Of a DNA stretch of 5,568 bases, positions 1 to 4,800 are shown piece by piece. The notes beneath the pieces are model-generated. The model searched no databases and was not told where the DNA came from. It was given only the letters and a program-made list of their open reading frames with translations. The translations under genes were made by a program, and so were the position numbers. This DNA is from an uncultured Bacilli bacterium (GTDB taxonomy: Bacteria; Bacillota_I; Bacilli_A; RF39; UBA660): contig CANQUW010000063.1 of the NCBI GenBank assembly GCA_947627145.1, positions 1 to 5,568 on the forward strand, read 5' to 3'. Numbering within the stretch: position 1 is the stretch's first letter; each line of letters opens with the position of its first letter.

Positions 1-73
1 GGGCGATATAGGACTCGAACCTGTGACCCCCTGCTTGTAAGGCAGGTGCTCTAACCAACTGAGCTAATCGCCC
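1..73 (-). tRNA. tRNA-Val (anticodon UAC), lacking only its discriminator base at the window edge
   Basis: The minus strand folds as a full cloverleaf. The acceptor stem pairs 67-73 with 1-7 over 7 bp. The D arm uses 61-64 and 48-51 with an AGTTGGTTA loop. The anticodon stem pairs 42-46 with 30-34. The variable loop is 5 nt, and the T loop is TTCGAGT. The anticodon loop CTTACAA gives anticodon TAC (37-39), which reads valine GUA-type codons. The visible part is 73 nt; the discriminator base and any encoded CCA lie left of position 1. The T stem has one C-A mismatch at its second pair (positions 23 and 9), all other stems being fully paired. A strong promoter lies just upstream, so this may be the first tRNA of a cluster continuing outside the window. 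Confidence 0.95.
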
Positions 74-95
74 AAAACATGTGCTGACGACAATT

Positions 96-124
96 AATAT
101 ACCAGTTTAATTGAAATTTGTCAA
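96..124 (-). promoter_or_regulatory. SigA-type promoter of tRNA-Val
   Basis: On the minus strand there is a consensus -35 TTGACA (124-119), a 17-bp spacer, and a -10 TATATT (101-96) preceded by the extended -10 element TGG. The predicted transcription start is near 89, leaving about 15 nt of 5' leader to be removed by RNase P. This near-perfect box set is typical of stable-RNA promoters. It lies between the yugI stop codon and the tRNA, and I see no convincing terminator between them. Confidence 0.85.
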
Positions 125-142
125 TACTTTCTATGAAAATTT

Positions 143-508
143 TTAACATTTTTCACTATTAATTATTTCAGTATATTTATCTTCTATCCATTTATCAAGC
201 TTTTTACCAAGTGTTGTAAATCCTAACTCAGTTTCTTTAATTTTATTTCTTCTTTTATGTGTAACACTATAATTTAAATTTTTTATACTTAATTTAACAT
301 GACACTCTGAATCATCAACATCAATAACCTTAGCTTTAATAGTTTCCCCCATTTTAACATAATCTTCTATATTACGTACAAAGTTATCTGAAATCTCTGA
401 AATATGTATTAAACCACTATAATATTCATCTAAACTAACAAACACACCATATTTTTCTATTCCAGTAACACATCCAGTTACTATTTGTCCACTTTTATAT
501 TTTGCCAT
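143..508 (-). CDS. yugI: S1-domain RNA-binding protein, YugI/CvfD family (general stress protein 13 type)
   Basis: This is a 121-residue cytoplasmic protein. Residues 1-76 form one S1 (OB-fold) RNA-binding domain, with the pattern G-x-V-TG-x-V, YGVFVSL, GLIHISEIS and VKLSI. A lysine/arginine-rich linker follows, then the C-terminal signature GFTTLGKKLDKWIE (96-109), which matches the tail of Bacillus subtilis YugI. Known family members (YugI, CvfD of streptococci) bind RNA or ribosomes and act in post-transcriptional control and stress tolerance; the exact role here is inferred. The ATG at 508 is chosen because GAGGA (518-514) sits 5 nt upstream and the S1 fold starts at once. The same frame stays open to 727, but that part overlaps the divergent nifU-like gene and resembles nothing. 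The gene is monocistronic, with its own promoter at 531-559. Confidence 0.9.
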   Translation of the reverse strand: MAKYKSGQIVTGCVTGIEKYGVFVSLDEYYSGLIHISEISDNFVRNIEDYVKMGETIKAKVIDVDDSECHVKLSIKNLNYSVTHKRRNKIKETELGFTTLGKKLDKWIEDKYTEIINSEKC

Positions 509-530
509 AAACTTCCTCTTTTCTTTAACT

Positions 531-559
531 ATTGTATCACATTTCTTTACACTTTTCCA
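531..559 (-). promoter_or_regulatory. SigA-type promoter of yugI, interleaved with the nifU-like promoter
   Basis: On the minus strand the -10 is TACAAT (536-531) with an upstream TGA giving an extended -10 element. A weak -35 TGGAAA (559-554) lies 17 bp away. The predicted start is near 524, giving a leader of about 16 nt. The -35 and spacer overlap the -35 and spacer of the divergent plus-strand promoter, so the two probably compete for RNA polymerase. Confidence 0.6.
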
Positions 560-574
560 CTTTTGAGTTATAAT
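546..574 (+). promoter_or_regulatory. SigA-type promoter of the nifU-like gene with a very short leader
   Basis: A -35 TTTACA (546-551), an exact 17-bp spacer and a consensus -10 TATAAT (569-574) are visible. Transcription would start near 581. The mRNA would then begin with the Shine-Dalgarno sequence GGTGAT (581-586), 5 nt before the ATG at 592, a leader of only about 11 nt. Confidence 0.75.
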
Positions 575-591
575 TTTATTGGTGATTTTAT

Positions 592-828
592 ATGAAAGAG
601 GAAAATATAGAATTAAAAATAAAAATGTTAATTGATAAAATAAGACCATTTTTAATAAGTGATGGCGGAAACTTAGAATTTGTAAAATATGAAGATAACA
701 TTGTCTATATAAGACTTCTTGGAGCATGTAGTAATTGCTCTATGATGGATATTACTTTAAAAGATGGTGTAGAAGAACTTATCATAAATGAAATACCAGA
801 AGTAAAAGAAGTTAGAAAAATAGATTAA
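592..828 (+). CDS. yutI: NifU C-terminal-domain (Nfu-type) Fe-S cluster carrier protein
   Basis: This 78-residue protein consists only of the NifU C-terminal (Nfu) domain. It has the IRPFLISDGGNLEF segment (17-30) and the cluster-binding CxxC at Cys46 and Cys49 in GACSNCSM. Nfu proteins bind a labile 4Fe-4S cluster, usually across a dimer through the two CxxC motifs, and hand it to apo-enzymes. The length fits stand-alone Nfu proteins such as B. subtilis YutI. No degenerate A-type domain is fused, unlike enterobacterial NfuA. The start is set by GGTGAT (581-586) 5 nt upstream. It is the only plus-strand gene here, divergent from yugI and convergent with yutH, whose stop codon it overlaps by 3-4 nt. 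Confidence 0.92.
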   Translation: MKEENIELKIKMLIDKIRPFLISDGGNLEFVKYEDNIVYIRLLGACSNCSMMDITLKDGVEELIINEIPEVKEVRKID

Positions 829-846
829 ATCCAATCTATTTTTTTT
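816..846. terminator. Bidirectional terminator inside the overlapping 3' ends of the nifU-like gene and yutH
   Basis: An 11-bp inverted repeat (AAAAATAGATT, 816-826, with AATCTATTTTT, 833-843) has a 6-nt loop. Eight T residues run through 839-846 for the plus strand. Five A residues at 816-820 give a U-run for the minus strand. Only one pair is G-C, so it may be weak. Both stop codons lie in or at the hairpin, so the terminator is partly coding. Confidence 0.6.
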
Positions 847-1733
847 ATTGGATAAATCTTATATATTATATTATATATTTTTTTAAGAAATAATATATAA
901 TCATTACTTTTATTAATTATCATATAAATATCTTTTTCTGAAACTTCTTTATTTATAATATTTTCATATAAATCAAAATAAAACGATGGAAATAAAAGTC
1001 TACCAAATAACATTTCAAAATCTATTTTATTAAAATTTAATTTCCTAAAGAATGAATCTAAATAATCATAATCAACTTCTCCACATAAAAATAATGATTT
1101 TAAATATTCAGATATATCTCTAACTTTATAATCTATAATAATCTCTGTAGGATCATAAAAGTCTGTAATACTCATATTATATAAAACTCTTCTATGTACA
1201 ATAGATATAAAAGCATCAATTCTTTCTTCATTTAATATTTGATTAATATAACTAATAGCATTCTCCCCTAACCCAATAAAAAAATTTATACTAGTTGAAA
1301 GTATTTTATATTTATCTTTTAAATGCTCCATCTGATATTCAAAATAATCTAACTTACGACTCCATAAATCAATCCAATTAGTTCTATATATTTTTTTTAA
1401 GTCTAATCCTTCATATATAATATTCTTATTATTAAATTCTATTAAGTCATAAAAATCTATAAGTCTTATATCATCAACTTGTATTTTTAAAAGTATATAA
1501 GAAGTATTATTGATAATAGTAACAAGCCTATTATCTCTATTAATCATAATCCTACTAAACAATAAATTATAATTATTATCAAGTATTTTATATATTTCTA
1601 CTAATTCTTCATAGTTTCTATAGCAAGGTTTAAATATATATTTATCATTTCCTTTATAAATAGTATATTCTTTTTCTTTATGATGTACTTCTATATCTAT
1701 AAGTCCATAGTAATACTCTAATTCTTGCTTCAT
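825..1733 (-). CDS. yutH: YutH/CotS-like spore coat-associated protein with a degenerate kinase fold
   Basis: This 302-residue protein has no signal peptide or membrane segment. It resembles the YutH branch of the CotS/aminoglycoside-phosphotransferase-like family. Matching segments are a paired-tryptophan region (W120, W124), FFIGLGENAISYIN (151-164), VHRRV (179-183) where active kinases have an HGD-type catalytic loop, and FYDPTEIIIDYKVRDISEY (192-210) at the metal-binding aspartate region. The catalytic-loop aspartate seems replaced (HRR), so I infer a pseudokinase or structural coat protein. Known CotS/YutH proteins are made in the mother cell and associate with the spore coat. B. subtilis YutH is somewhat longer. 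The ATG at 1733 follows AGGGTGAT (1744-1737). A SigE-like promoter precedes it. The gene is visibly more AT-rich than its neighbours. The family assignment is from memory of motifs. Confidence 0.75.
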   Translation of the reverse strand: MKQELEYYYGLIDIEVHHKEKEYTIYKGNDKYIFKPCYRNYEELVEIYKILDNNYNLLFSRIMINRDNRLVTIINNTSYILLKIQVDDIRLIDFYDLIEFNNKNIIYEGLDLKKIYRTNWIDLWSRKLDYFEYQMEHLKDKYKILSTSINFFIGLGENAISYINQILNEERIDAFISIVHRRVLYNMSITDFYDPTEIIIDYKVRDISEYLKSLFLCGEVDYDYLDSFFRKLNFNKIDFEMLFGRLLFPSFYFDLYENIINKEVSEKDIYMIINKSNDYILFLKKIYNIIYKIYPIKKIDWI

Positions 1734-1749
1734 AGTATCACCCTAATAT

Positions 1750-1777
1750 ATATTATGAAAAAAAGAAAAAAGCATTC
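1750..1777 (-). promoter_or_regulatory. SigE-like promoter of yutH, overlapping the upstream terminator
   Basis: On the minus strand a CATA-type -10, CATAATAT (1757-1750), lies 13 bp after GAATGCT (1777-1771). This partly fits the SigE -35 pattern (k-m-A-T-A-T-T), and GAATGCT is also the descending arm of the terminator hairpin of the preceding gene. The start would be near 1743, just at AGGGTGAT, leaving a leader of about 10 nt. CATAATATA also fits the SigK -10 form, but no SigK -35 (AC) is seen. No good SigA -35 is present. Confidence 0.45.
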
Positions 1778-1791
1778 GAAAGAATGCTTTT
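1761..1791 (-). terminator. Intrinsic terminator after the DUF1292/421-aa operon
   Basis: A perfect 10-bp stem (AAAGCATTC-type arms, 1768-1777 and 1782-1791) closes a 4-nt loop. On the minus strand the hairpin is followed by a U-rich run with one C (complement of 1761-1767). It lies 3 nt after the stop codon of the 421-codon gene. This is the strongest terminator in the window and ends any transcript running leftwards from yunB, yutD or DUF1292. Confidence 0.9.
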
Positions 1792-1793
1792 AA

Positions 1794-3059
1794 TTATCTA
1801 CTTCTTACTGTACTAGAATCAGAATAACTACCAATAAATTCATCACGAATTTTATTAATTTCATCTAATTGTGCTTTTGCATTTGATTTTTCTGATTCTA
1901 ATTCTTCTCTTTCACTAACTAATTTACCATGACGTTCATTTGCTTCAGCTTGAGCTTTTAAACTAGATTCTTTTTGTCTATTAACTTCTTCAATGAATCT
2001 TCTTTTAGCTTCACTAACTTCACTAGTTAAATTTCTAGTTTCTTCTAAATAAGTGCCATTTTCACGCTCTAATCTATTATTTTCATCTTCTGCATGTTTA
2101 GTATCTTCATTTATACGTTTAACTCCATCCATAAGATGTTTTAAATCCTCTATAGACATATTATCAATATCAGCATTAGCAAATTTTTCTAAAGTAATAT
2201 TTTTATCTTCCTCATGTTTAACACCAAATAACTTATCATGAACATCAGCAAGTTGATCTTTTTCATGAGTTTCTACAGGATTAGGAATAGAAGAAATTAA
2301 ATCATTAGTATTTGTAACTTTTTTAGGTACTACATCAACTTTATCTTTATGACTTACAACAGCATCATCTTTTAAAGGTGTCTCACTAAATACTTCAGAG
2401 TCCCCAGTACCAAATATAGGTCCGTCTTGTTTTTTATCATTTATATTATCTTTACTAAATGAATCAACAGATAATCCACTATTAATTAATACATTATTAT
2501 CTTTTACATTTACTTTGTTAACATCAACACTTTCCATTTTGTTTTCATCATCAAACCAATTCATTTTCTTTGTTATATCACGTCCACTACTCATTCTAGG
2601 AATAGCTTCATCTTGAGTTGTATTAACTTCTGCATCATCATTACTATTTTCAACAGAAACACTAGGTGTTGTATTATTTATTTCATTAGATGTAATAGAT
2701 TCCAAAGATTGTTTCATATCAGCAATATAAGAATTATCTGATACATTCTTTTTCATTCCACCTTTTTCTCTCATTTCATCTATTTTTTTAGTTTTAACAG
2801 CTCTTGCACCCTCGCTTATAGCACTTACAGGTACATCTTCTGCAGAAATCATCACATATTCCATACTAGCACCTCTATTTACAACTCCTACATTATCATA
2901 TACTTTAACATTTGGTTTTTCTGCTACTACTGAACTTGAAAGATTTAAAGTTTTACTTTCAATATTTCCTTTACTAGCAGGAGATAATTTAAGTCTACTA
3001 CTATCTCCATCAAAAACATTATTTAAAGCTCTATTAGTTATGTTAATTTGTTCAATCAT
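1794..3059 (-). CDS. Unrecognised 421-aa acidic protein, disordered with a C-terminal coiled coil
   Basis: I do not recognise this protein. Residues 1-120 contain a more ordered-looking part, including ASMEYVMISAEDVPVSAISE (64-83) followed by a basic helix rich in K and R. Residues about 105-300 are rich in N, D, S, V and K and look intrinsically disordered. Residues about 315-410 are dominated by E, K, R, A, Q and N with few aromatics and read as a long coiled coil. No cysteine, no membrane segment and no signal peptide is visible, and there is a single Trp. I infer a cytoplasmic scaffold or filament-like protein; function is unknown. The ATG at 3059 is preceded by GGAGGG (3071-3066) at 6-nt spacing. 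The gene starts 18 nt after the DUF1292 stop, so both are probably one operon read from the promoter at 3387-3414. A strong terminator follows. Confidence 0.85.
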   Translation of the reverse strand: MIEQINITNRALNNVFDGDSSRLKLSPASKGNIESKTLNLSSSVVAEKPNVKVYDNVGVVNRGASMEYVMISAEDVPVSAISEGARAVKTKKIDEMREKGGMKKNVSDNSYIADMKQSLESITSNEINNTTPSVSVENSNDDAEVNTTQDEAIPRMSSGRDITKKMNWFDDENKMESVDVNKVNVKDNNVLINSGLSVDSFSKDNINDKKQDGPIFGTGDSEVFSETPLKDDAVVSHKDKVDVVPKKVTNTNDLISSIPNPVETHEKDQLADVHDKLFGVKHEEDKNITLEKFANADIDNMSIEDLKHLMDGVKRINEDTKHAEDENNRLERENGTYLEETRNLTSEVSEAKRRFIEEVNRQKESSLKAQAEANERHGKLVSEREELESEKSNAKAQLDEINKIRDEFIGSYSDSSTVRSR

Positions 3060-3077
3060 TTTAAACCCTCCGATTCA

Positions 3078-3353
3078 CTACTCTGATTTTGAAAGCTCGC
3101 GTAATACATCTTTAATACGATTCCATTCACTTTCTTCTGTAACACCTAAAAGTCTAGCATCTCCAGTTGATCTGTCAACATTAGATACATAAATAGTAAC
3201 ATTACCATTATCATCAGTTTCATTTCTTGTATACACAACATATTCCTTTTGATTATCTTTAAATTCAAAAGCAAGTATTACCTCAACTTCTTCAACTGTT
3301 CCATCCTCTTTTACAATTGACATGATTTTTTTACCTAAATCTTTAGTTTCCAT
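3078..3353 (-). CDS. DUF1292 family protein (YrzB-like)
   Basis: This 91-residue acidic cytoplasmic protein matches the DUF1292 (YrzB) pattern: a beta-rich start IMSIVKEDGTVEEVEVILAF (10-29), then KEYVVYT (36-42), and the family-typical YVSNVDR...LLGVTEESEWNRI (55-80) ending in a helix. Family function is unknown. In many Bacillota it lies with yrzL and the RNase/resolvase gene yqgF (yrrK), a neighbourhood absent here. The ATG at 3353 is supported by GGAGG (3365-3361) 7 nt upstream. It has its own extended -10 promoter and is the first gene of a likely operon with the 421-residue protein. Confidence 0.85.
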   Translation of the reverse strand: METKDLGKKIMSIVKEDGTVEEVEVILAFEFKDNQKEYVVYTRNETDDNGNVTIYVSNVDRSTGDARLLGVTEESEWNRIKDVLRELSKSE

Positions 3354-3371
3354 TACATATCCTCCTATTAC

Positions 3372-3397
3372 TATGATATATATACCATTGTATCATA
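3372..3397. repeat. Inverted repeat over the DUF1292 promoter start site, possible operator
   Basis: TATGATA (3372-3378) and TATCATA (3391-3397) form a perfect 7-bp inverted repeat with a 12-nt spacer. The half-site centres are 19 bp apart, about two helical turns. The right arm overlaps the -10 box and the left arm lies just after the predicted start, so it is placed like a repressor site rather than an RNA hairpin. AT-rich DNA gives such repeats by chance, so this is tentative. Confidence 0.3.
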
Positions 3398-3414
3398 AAT
3401 GAAAATAATTTCAA
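3387..3414 (-). promoter_or_regulatory. SigA-type extended -10 promoter of the DUF1292 operon
   Basis: On the minus strand there is TTGAAA (3414-3409), a 16-bp spacer, and TACAAT (3392-3387) preceded by TGA. The start is expected near 3380, about 27 nt before the ATG. The -35 lies 2 nt after the yutD stop codon. A 7-bp inverted repeat spans the -10 and start site (listed separately). Confidence 0.75.
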
Positions 3415-3416
3415 TA

Positions 3417-3695
3417 CTATTTTTGTTTTTTTATCTTTTTTAGCACAAAATACTTAGCTCCATAAGCACAATAATCTTTTATATATTCATCTAAATACTT
3501 AATATCATTAACTTTATTTCCATGTTCCATAAAACCCTTAAGTCTAAGCCTATCATAAGCAAAATCTCCTAAAACATAATCAAAATTATCAAAATATTCT
3601 GTCATAAAAGATTTAACTTCTTCTAAATCAAATATATCATTCTCATCCTTTATAAGTTCATATAAATTTCCATTAATTTCATATTGTTTCTTCAT
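3417..3695 (-). CDS. yutD: YutD family protein (DUF1027-type)
   Basis: This 92-residue soluble protein carries the YutD hallmarks: EYFDNFDYVLGDFAYDRLRL (33-52) followed by KGF, and YLDEYIKDYCAYGAKYFVLK (67-86). The length is close to B. subtilis YutD (about 100 residues). The family is widespread in Bacilli; its biochemical role is not established as far as I know. The ATG at 3695 has GGGAG 8 nt upstream. It lies 34 nt after yunB, with a good SigA-type promoter inside the yunB 3' end, so it can be expressed during growth independently of the sporulation genes. In B. subtilis yutD lies in the yut region close to yunB, so the neighbourhood is partly conserved. Confidence 0.85.
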   Translation of the reverse strand: MKKQYEINGNLYELIKDENDIFDLEEVKSFMTEYFDNFDYVLGDFAYDRLRLKGFMEHGNKVNDIKYLDEYIKDYCAYGAKYFVLKKIKKQK

Positions 3696-3719
3696 AATGT
3701 ATTCTCCCTATCTAATTTA

Positions 3720-3748
3720 ATTATAGCACCTACTCTTCTTTTGGTAAA
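3720..3748 (-). promoter_or_regulatory. SigA-type promoter of yutD inside the end of yunB
   Basis: On the minus strand there is TTTACC (3748-3743), a 17-bp spacer, and consensus TATAAT (3725-3720) preceded by TGC (extended -10). The start is expected near 3713, giving a leader of about 18 nt that carries GGGAG. The -35 falls in the last codons of yunB. Confidence 0.75.
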
Positions 3749-4485
3749 GAAAATAAATTAGAATTATCGTTATTTCCTGATGAAAAGTATGTAGGAACCT
3801 TACCCTGTATCATTTTAGCAGTAAGTGGAACATCAAGTGATACTAATACTTCTTTCGTAGAAATAGGCATAGTAATCTTTTCTCTTACTTCTATATGTAC
3901 TAAAACTTCAACATAAATATTATTAATACCATAATTTTTTAGATTAGTCTTTAATTTAGTAGTAACATCTCCAATAAAAGAAAGCTTAACAGGAATTATA
4001 GGTCCCATATTAGAAAGAAGCGAACTTGAAACTACAATACCAAAAGGAACTTCACAAACAACACCTTTTTTAGTATTTTTAAAATTAGTTCCTTTAAAAG
4101 TATCCACAAATTCAAGATCTTGAATATTACCCTCTTCTAGTTTCTTAAGTCTTGTAGTAATCTTATTGTTAATAAATTCCAAAACTTCATTAACTTTATT
4201 AGTATTAAGAGAAACCATTTGTATATCTTCACTACTATTTTTATAAACATTAAATATTTCATCATCATTAATTTTTTCTAACACTTCATCATCAATTGCC
4301 CCATTAATTAAAATTGTAGAAAACCTCTTAGTTTCACCACTAGCATACCTAAATAAAATAGGAGTAATCTTTTTATCTATAAAATGCACAAGAAAAATAG
4401 ATACTATAACAGATATTATAATAGTTATAAAAATTATATTATATTTTTTATGTTTTTTAATCTTTCTTAAAACAACTCTTCCCAT
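3730..4485 (-). CDS. yunB: Sporulation protein YunB
   Basis: This 251-residue membrane-anchored protein has a basic N-terminus (R3 to K14), one transmembrane helix (about 15-36), then an extracytoplasmic domain. The YunB domain shows GPIIPVKLSFIGDV (161-174), YGINNIYVEVLVHIEV (185-200), ITMPIST (204-210) and the strongly conserved MIQGKVPTYF (225-234). The length matches B. subtilis YunB (about 254). In B. subtilis it is made under SigE in the mother cell and is needed for efficient sporulation; the mechanism is unknown. The ATG at 4485 has no Shine-Dalgarno sequence; the only purine-rich stretch (GGGAAGAG) is inside the coding start. A CATA-type -10 lies only 6 nt upstream of the ATG, so translation is probably leaderless. 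No better in-frame start exists before the transmembrane helix. Confidence 0.92.
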   Translation of the reverse strand: MGRVVLRKIKKHKKYNIIFITIIISVIVSIFLVHFIDKKITPILFRYASGETKRFSTILINGAIDDEVLEKINDDEIFNVYKNSSEDIQMVSLNTNKVNEVLEFINNKITTRLKKLEEGNIQDLEFVDTFKGTNFKNTKKGVVCEVPFGIVVSSSLLSNMGPIIPVKLSFIGDVTTKLKTNLKNYGINNIYVEVLVHIEVREKITMPISTKEVLVSLDVPLTAKMIQGKVPTYFSSGNNDNSNLFSLPKEE

Positions 4486-4491
4486 ATTAAA

Positions 4492-4522
4492 ATTTTATGC
4501 AAAAAAAGAAAGAAAAACTATT
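4492..4522 (-). promoter_or_regulatory. SigE-like promoter of yunB predicting a leaderless mRNA
   Basis: On the minus strand CATAAAAT (4499-4492) resembles the SigE -10 (CATACA-T). A loose -35 AATAGTT (4522-4516) lies in the loop and stem of the ylmC terminator, with a 16-bp gap, slightly longer than usual. Transcription would start between about 4488 and 4485, at or within 3 nt of the yunB ATG. The -10 is convincing and the -35 is not. Confidence 0.45.
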
Positions 4523-4530
4523 TTCTTTCT
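4501..4530 (-). terminator. Intrinsic terminator of ylmC
   Basis: A perfect 10-bp inverted repeat (4507-4516 with 4521-4530) has a 4-nt loop and is followed on the minus strand by six U residues (4506-4501). The stem has only two G-C pairs, and one arm is all purine. Its first base pairs overlap the ylmC TAG stop (4531-4529). Because the yunB -10 follows directly, the hairpin may also insulate yunB from sigG-ylmC read-through. Confidence 0.65.
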
Positions 4531-4756
4531 AACTAGACACTTTAACAAGTATTACATCTTCTCCAATTCTTGCGATATCATTCCATCTAACTATAAATTC
4601 ATCATGTGAAAAACCTCTAAAAAACCCTTTACTTGGATCGATAACAAGAGCAAGTATTACTCCCTTTTCATCTATTCTAACATCTATTATATTACCTATA
4701 TTTTTACCATCTACGATATTAACAATAGTTTTATTTTGTAAATCAGAAAGCATCAT
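4529..4756 (-). CDS. ylmC: YlmC/YmxH family sporulation protein (PRC-barrel)
   Basis: This is a small soluble protein of 74-75 residues forming one PRC-barrel-like domain: LSDLQNKTIVNIVDGKNIG (3-21), a beta hairpin IIDVRIDEKGVILALVID, GFFRG (44-48), and the closing VRWNDIARIGEDVILVKV (56-73). This ending is the clearest family signature. B. subtilis has ylmC a little downstream of sigG, and many Clostridia have it directly after sigG, as here. Function is unknown. Two adjacent ATG codons (4756 and 4753) are possible; GGTGG (4765-4761) is 4 nt from the first and 7 nt from the second, so the second is the more likely start (74 residues). A SigE-like promoter precedes it and a terminator follows. 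Confidence 0.9.
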   Translation of the reverse strand: MMLSDLQNKTIVNIVDGKNIGNIIDVRIDEKGVILALVIDPSKGFFRGFSHDEFIVRWNDIARIGEDVILVKVSS

Positions 4757-4760
4757 AGAA

Positions 4761-4765
4761 CCACC
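4761..4765 (-). promoter_or_regulatory. Shine-Dalgarno of ylmC that decides between two ATGs
   Basis: GGTGG on the minus strand is 4 nt from the first ATG (4756) and 7 nt from the second (4753). Usual spacing favours the second. It also coincides with the predicted 5' end of the transcript from the SigE-like promoter. Confidence 0.6.
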
Positions 4766-4771
4766 TATTTA

Positions 4772-4800
4772 AATGTATGCTTATAAATGTTTTTTTATTT
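4772..4800 (-). promoter_or_regulatory. SigE-like promoter of ylmC
   Basis: On the minus strand CATACATT (4779-4772) matches the SigE -10 consensus CATACA-T exactly. It is separated by 14 bp from AAATAAA (4800-4794), which keeps the central ATA of the SigE -35. The -35 lies across the sigG stop codon. The start is predicted near 4765. The spacing is within the known range for SigE. It would place ylmC in the mother cell, although its neighbour sigG belongs to the forespore. Confidence 0.6.

Noticed and set aside
110..125. ATTGA-N6-TCAAT inverted repeat at the tRNA -35 box
   Set aside because: Five-base arms in AT-rich DNA are expected by chance and largely follow from the TTGACA box itself.
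135..160. Possible terminator of yugI (TGAAAA/TTTTCA on the minus strand)
   Set aside because: Only a 6-bp A-T-rich stem, a 10-nt loop, partly inside the coding end, and no U-run after it.
511..727. N-terminal extension of the S1-domain reading frame up to 727
   Set aside because: It overlaps the divergent nifU-like gene antisense, has no family resemblance, and the ATG at 508 has a good Shine-Dalgarno site and promoter.
2053..2241. 62-codon plus-strand reading frame
   Set aside because: It lies antisense within the coiled-coil part of the 421-codon gene; the serine-rich translation is a by-product of that codon pattern and no Shine-Dalgarno site is evident.
3060..3077. Separate promoter for the 421-codon gene
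   Set aside because: The 18-nt gap holds only the Shine-Dalgarno site; co-transcription with DUF1292 explains it better.
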